Assembly (NCBI GenBank): GCA_008921705.1
Contig: VFFE01007510.1
Location: 566,572-630,571 of the forward strand
Origin: Burhinus oedicnemus
Taxonomy: Eukaryota; Chordata; Aves; Charadriiformes; Burhinidae
Direction of reading: 5' to 3'
Length of the DNA: 64,000 bases
Of the stretch, positions 60,925 through 64,000 are shown piece by piece. The position numbers and the translations under genes were made by a program. Below the pieces are notes generated by a model, which saw only the letters and a program-made list of their open reading frames with translations, searched no databases and had not been told where the DNA came from. How positions within the stretch are numbered: the stretch's first letter is position 1; each line of letters begins with the position of its first letter.

Positions 60925-63117
60925 GGACCACAGGAAAATTCAGTCTGGAAAGGATCTCAGGAGGTCTGTAGTCCAATATCCTGTTCAGAGTAGGGTCAGC
61001 TGTTAGGTCAACCTAAGTTGTTCAGGGCTTTATCCAGTGGGATCTTGAAAAGCTCCAAGGACGGAGTCAGCAAAACATTTTGGGCAACATGGTGCAGTAC
61101 CTGACTGTCCTTATGGGGAAAAGGATCTTTTTCATACACAGTTTGAACCTTTCATTTCAGCTTCTGCCCATCATCTCATCCTCCCATCATGCCCTGCTTT
61201 GAAGAGCCCAACTCCATCTTCTTATTCACCTTCCCAGAGGTGCTGGGGTTCTGTTGTTAGGTCCTCTTGAAGCCCAAGGCTCAACGAGACCTGGTTCCTC
61301 AGCTTTTCCTCACAGGATGAGTGCTCCAGTCCCTCACCATCTTGGGGGCCCTCCATTAAACTCAATCCAGTTTATTCATGTTTTTCTTGTATTCAGGAGC
61401 CCAAAATGGAATGTGATATTGTAGATGCAGTCTAAGGAGTGCTGAGTAAAGGGAGATGATCATTTCGCTCCACCTCCTGGCTATTCTGGTCATACAGACC
61501 AGGATGTTGTTGGCCCTCTTTGCTGCCAGGGACATTGCGGACTTCTGTTCAGCTCCCTGTCTGCTAATACCCCGGGGCCTTTTCAGCAAAGCTGCCCACC
61601 TCAGTCAAGCACTAGCCTGCATTGCTGCAGAGGACTCATCCTTCCCAGGTGCAGGACCCTGTACTTGTCCTTGTTGAATATCATAATGCTTTTATCTGCC
61701 GATTCCTGTAGCCTGTCTAGGTTCCCACGGAAGGCAGCTCTGCCCTTGAGTGTATCAACTGGTCCCCTCAGTTTAGTGTTGTGTGCAGTCTTGATAATGT
61801 ACAGTCTGTTGCCTCCTTCAACTCAATGATAAAGGTGTTAAGCAGGACAAGTCCCGAAGTAAAACCCTGCAGTACTCCACTTGTTACTAGCTGAGTCAGT
61901 AGCTTCTCAGACCAATCATACAACCAGTTTTTTACCTATCTAATTTCCCATTCATCCAGACTGGAATATCTTATCTTGGATACAAGGATATTGTAGGAGA
62001 CAATGTCAAAAGGTAAGGTCAAAATAAAAGACATTCCCTGTGTTCCCCTTGCCCACAAATCCAATTATTCTACCATGGAAGACAATCAGGTTGGTCAAGC
62101 ATGATTTACTTTTGGTAAATCCATGCTGGTTATACCCAATCACTCAATTTTGTCTCGTGTACCCAGAAATGGCTTCCAACAAGACTTGCTCCGTGATCTC
62201 CCAAGACTATCTAAACTTTAGTTCTCTGGATTGTCCTTTTGGCTTTTTTTTTTTAACGTGGGTGCAATATTTTCCTTCTTCCACTCATCAAGGATTCCCC
62301 TTTTCCTATTGTCTCCATGACTTTTCAAAGATGATAGATACTGCAGAGATACTGGCCAGATCACTGAGCACCCTTAGATAAAGCCCATTTGCTCCCATGG
62401 ACTTGTATGGGTCATTTTCTTGTAAGTGAAACCTGACTCGATCCACATCCACTGCGGGTCATTCTCCTCCTTCACTAAGCACAGAAGCTCAGTCAGTGAA
62501 GACTGAGTCAAAGACAGCACTGAGTACCTCAGCCTCTTTTGTATCTTCTGTCACTAAATCAACCATCCTGCAGGCCCACATTTTCCTTGTTCAGCCTTTT
62601 ACCAATAACACAGTGGTAGAAGCTCTTCTTTTTGCCTTTGATGTCCCCTGAGTCTCTGATCTGCAGTTCACCTTTGGCTTTTCTGATGCTTTTTCCTACA
62701 TGGCCAGCACAATGTTCCTAAATTCATCCTCCATAGCCTGCTTTGTGTTTACCTCCTTTTTACACTGAAGCTTGTGTCATGAGTTCCCTGCTGAGTTTAA
62801 GCAATTTCCTGGTACATCTGCTTGTCTTCCTGATGGACAATTACTGCACTTGGAGGATGCTGTCCTCACGACCTTCCAGATTTTCTGAGATCCTTTGCCC
62901 TTCAGAGCTGCTTCTTATGTGCTCCCACCTACCAGTTTTCTGAATAAGCTGAAATCTGCCCTCCTGAACTCCAGGGTATGTAGTCTGCTATTCTCCTTCC
63001 TCACTCTCTTCATGATACTGAACTTCATTGTTTCATGGCCACTACAGACAGGGCTTTCATAGATTACCACATCTTCAATTGATTCTTCCTCATCAGTGAC
63101 TAGCAGAGCCACATACA
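60925..63117 (-). mobile_element. Old long CR1 LINE, main segment
   Basis: From left to right (3' to 5' of the element) there is a decayed tail (CAGTCTGGAAAGGATCTCAG at about 60940), then the ORF2 C-terminal region. The RT thumb and C-terminal frame follows (61362-61589, minus: SAMSLAAKRANNILVC, SLYSALLRLHLQYHIPFWAP). The RT QHGFTKSKSCL block is near 62100-62135, and a linker with TEDTKEAEVLSAVFDSVF is near 62490-62550. The end of the endonuclease is at 62915-63115, where CSGHETMKF stands for CSDHEMVEF. The Asp of the SDH motif is lost. Order and spacing match an intact ORF2, so this is a nearly full-length fossil. It continues beyond an inserted CR1 at 63538-63830. Confidence 0.92.
61362..61589 (-). 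pseudogene. CR1 ORF2 fragment, thumb/C-terminal part
   Basis: An open piece of 75 codons within the old CR1. LAAKRANNILVCMTRIA, then SALLRLHLQYHIPFWAPEYK and KNMNKLD match the CR1 block AKKANGIL...[23 protein letters not shown] that follows the polymerase palm. Neighbouring parts of the same protein are in other frames, so this is a broken gene. Confidence 0.85.
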
Positions 63118-63537
63118 GTACCTGTATCAAATCTTATGAGGAGCAGCTGAGAGAACTGGGGTTGTTTAGCCTGGAGAAAGGGAGGCTGAGGGGAGATCTT
63201 ATTGCTCTCCACAACTACCTAAAAGGAGGTTGTAGTGAGGTGGGGGTTGGTCTCTTCTCCCAAGTAACAAGCAATAGGACAAGAGGAAATGGCCTCAAGT
63301 TGCACCAGGGGAGATTTAGTTTGGATATCAGGAAAAATTTCTTCACAGAAAGGGTTATCAAACATTGGAACAGGCTTCTCAGGGAAGTAGTAGAATCACC
63401 ATCACTGGACGTATTTAAAAGACGTGTAGATGTGGGGCTTAGGAACGTGGTTTAATGGTGGGTTTGGCAGTGTTAGGTTAATGGTTGGATTCGATGATCT
63501 TAAAGGTCACTTCATACCTAGACAATTCTATGATTCC
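63118..63537 (+). mobile_element. CR1 LINE inserted into the older CR1
   Basis: Plus-strand sequence from about 63128 (CAAATCTTATGAGGAGC) to ACAATTCTATGATTCC at 63537 is a CR1 3' end: ORF2 C-terminus, then the GATGATCTTAAAGGTCAC tail and one octamer. On both sides lies minus-strand CR1 endonuclease sequence, so this copy jumped into the older one. The exact 5' junction (63118-63128) is uncertain, and no target-site duplication is obvious, as is usual for CR1. Confidence 0.93.
63128..63455 (+). pseudogene. CR1 ORF2 C-terminal remnant (nested copy)
   Basis: An open frame to a stop at 63453-63455. It carries [58 protein letters not shown] and [20 protein letters not shown], the CR1 domain downstream of reverse transcriptase. 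It ends in NVV then stop, as in this subfamily. It lacks the endonuclease and polymerase and is therefore inactive. The Met that opens the longest frame (63096) lies outside the element, in the older CR1. Confidence 0.9.
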
Positions 63538-63830
63538 AAGAATTTACTCCCAGTCATCCTGTGGAAATCTTGCTAACTGCCCTCATCCTGTGATGTTTCT
63601 CTTGTAGCAGACATTAAGGAGTTAAAATTTCCTGTGAGAACCAGGATCTGTTATGCAGAGCCTTTCTTGAGTTGGTTAAAAAAGGCTTTACCCTCTTCCT
63701 TACCCTGAGCAGGTGGTCTGCAGCACTAGAGCAGTGACAACTTCCCCTAGGTGAGGACCTTCTGCTCTGAGCTATAGCTGACCAGTTCAACAAGGGCTCA
63801 GCCTTCTGAGGTTCCAAGCTCCCCAAATTC
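63538..63830 (-). mobile_element. Old long CR1 LINE, endonuclease segment
   Basis: This is the continuation of the 60925-63117 element on the far side of the nested copy. On the minus strand, pieces in shifting frames read YRPPxQ-like (CCRPPAQ, near 63705-63725), EEGKAFFN (near 63675-63695, cf. EEVDEAFF) and ILVLTGNFN (near 63625-63650). The last corresponds to the endonuclease ALVLMGDFN block, with the catalytic Asp changed to Asn. The 5' end of the element fades near 63830. Confidence 0.8.
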
Positions 63831-64000
63831 CTTTTGAAACAAATTGGTGGTGAAGTACTTCTAGCAGCTGCACAGATTTCAGTAGGGAATTAAAGGTGCT
63901 CAGTGGCTTACAGGTTCAACCCAGATAAAAGAATAAAGCATAGCATCCGTAGAGAATTTTCTTACAAAGGAATCTTTCCTTTTTTTTTTTTTTTTTTTTT
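63831..64000. other. Window end with poly-T run
   Basis: Unique sequence followed by at least 21 consecutive T (63980-64000), which reach the window edge, so the true run length is unknown. Confidence 0.85.

Noticed and set aside
1..64000. tRNA, rRNA, CRISPR arrays or bacterial-type operons
   Set aside because: No cloverleaf with a proper T-arm, no spaced direct repeats and no dense coding on either strand were seen.

Overview
This 64 kb window looks like bird nuclear DNA with no protein-coding gene I can recognise. The call of a bird rests on interspersed repeats seen directly. There are many CR1 LINE copies ending in the bird-type octamer tail (ATTCTATG/ATTCTGTG, or its reverse complement). 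There are also several solo endogenous-retrovirus LTRs of families common in bird genomes, with terminal TG...CA and 5-bp target-site duplications. I see no Alu, B1/B2 or other mammalian SINE and no bacterial-style gene packing. The DNA between repeats is AT-rich and full of stops. The species cannot be fixed from the sequence alone.

Layout, left to right. An LTR fragment lies at the left edge (1-128). A rearranged CR1 (minus) is at 694-1415, followed by a long repeat-poor stretch to about 10.1 kb. A short CR1 scrap (10110-10245), a solo LTR (10816-11374, minus) and a very old CR1-type reverse-transcriptase fossil (11590-12320, plus) come next. The stretch from 12.3 to 20.0 kb is mostly unique. 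A GC-rich unclassified patch (20090-20440), a CR1 RT fragment (20443-20750, minus) and a second solo LTR of the first family (20992-21565, minus, TSD CCCTT) follow. Two plus-strand LTRs of different families sit at 26080-26645 and 27027-27781 (TSD TAAAC). A very old CR1 3' end with a turtle/crocodile-like tail is at 28079-28440. Young-looking and older CR1 tails are at 31527-32047 and 40192-40772. A second copy of the 27 kb LTR is at 47587-48313, and a third LTR type is at 53280-53959 (minus). The right end is CR1-dense: a tail at 59578-59838 (plus), then a fossil spanning endonuclease to 3' tail on the minus strand (60925-63117 plus 63538-63830), split by a later plus-strand CR1 (63118-63537). 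The window ends in a run of at least 21 T.

No gene network can be described. Open frames above 100 codons are either CR1 ORF2 remnants, LTR shadows, or chance frames of the size expected in 64 kb. Two places look a little like exons of an unseen host gene: a strong acceptor-like site and short terminal reading frame at 50735-50797, and an acceptor/donor-bounded frame at 42873-43033. Both are weak. The most unusual non-repeat structures are a perfect 16-bp inverted repeat with a 32-nt loop (30571-30634), an exact 24-bp tandem duplication (35760-35807) and a (TCTCC)n tract of about 50 bp (23965-24017). I did not find a convincing new biological system.
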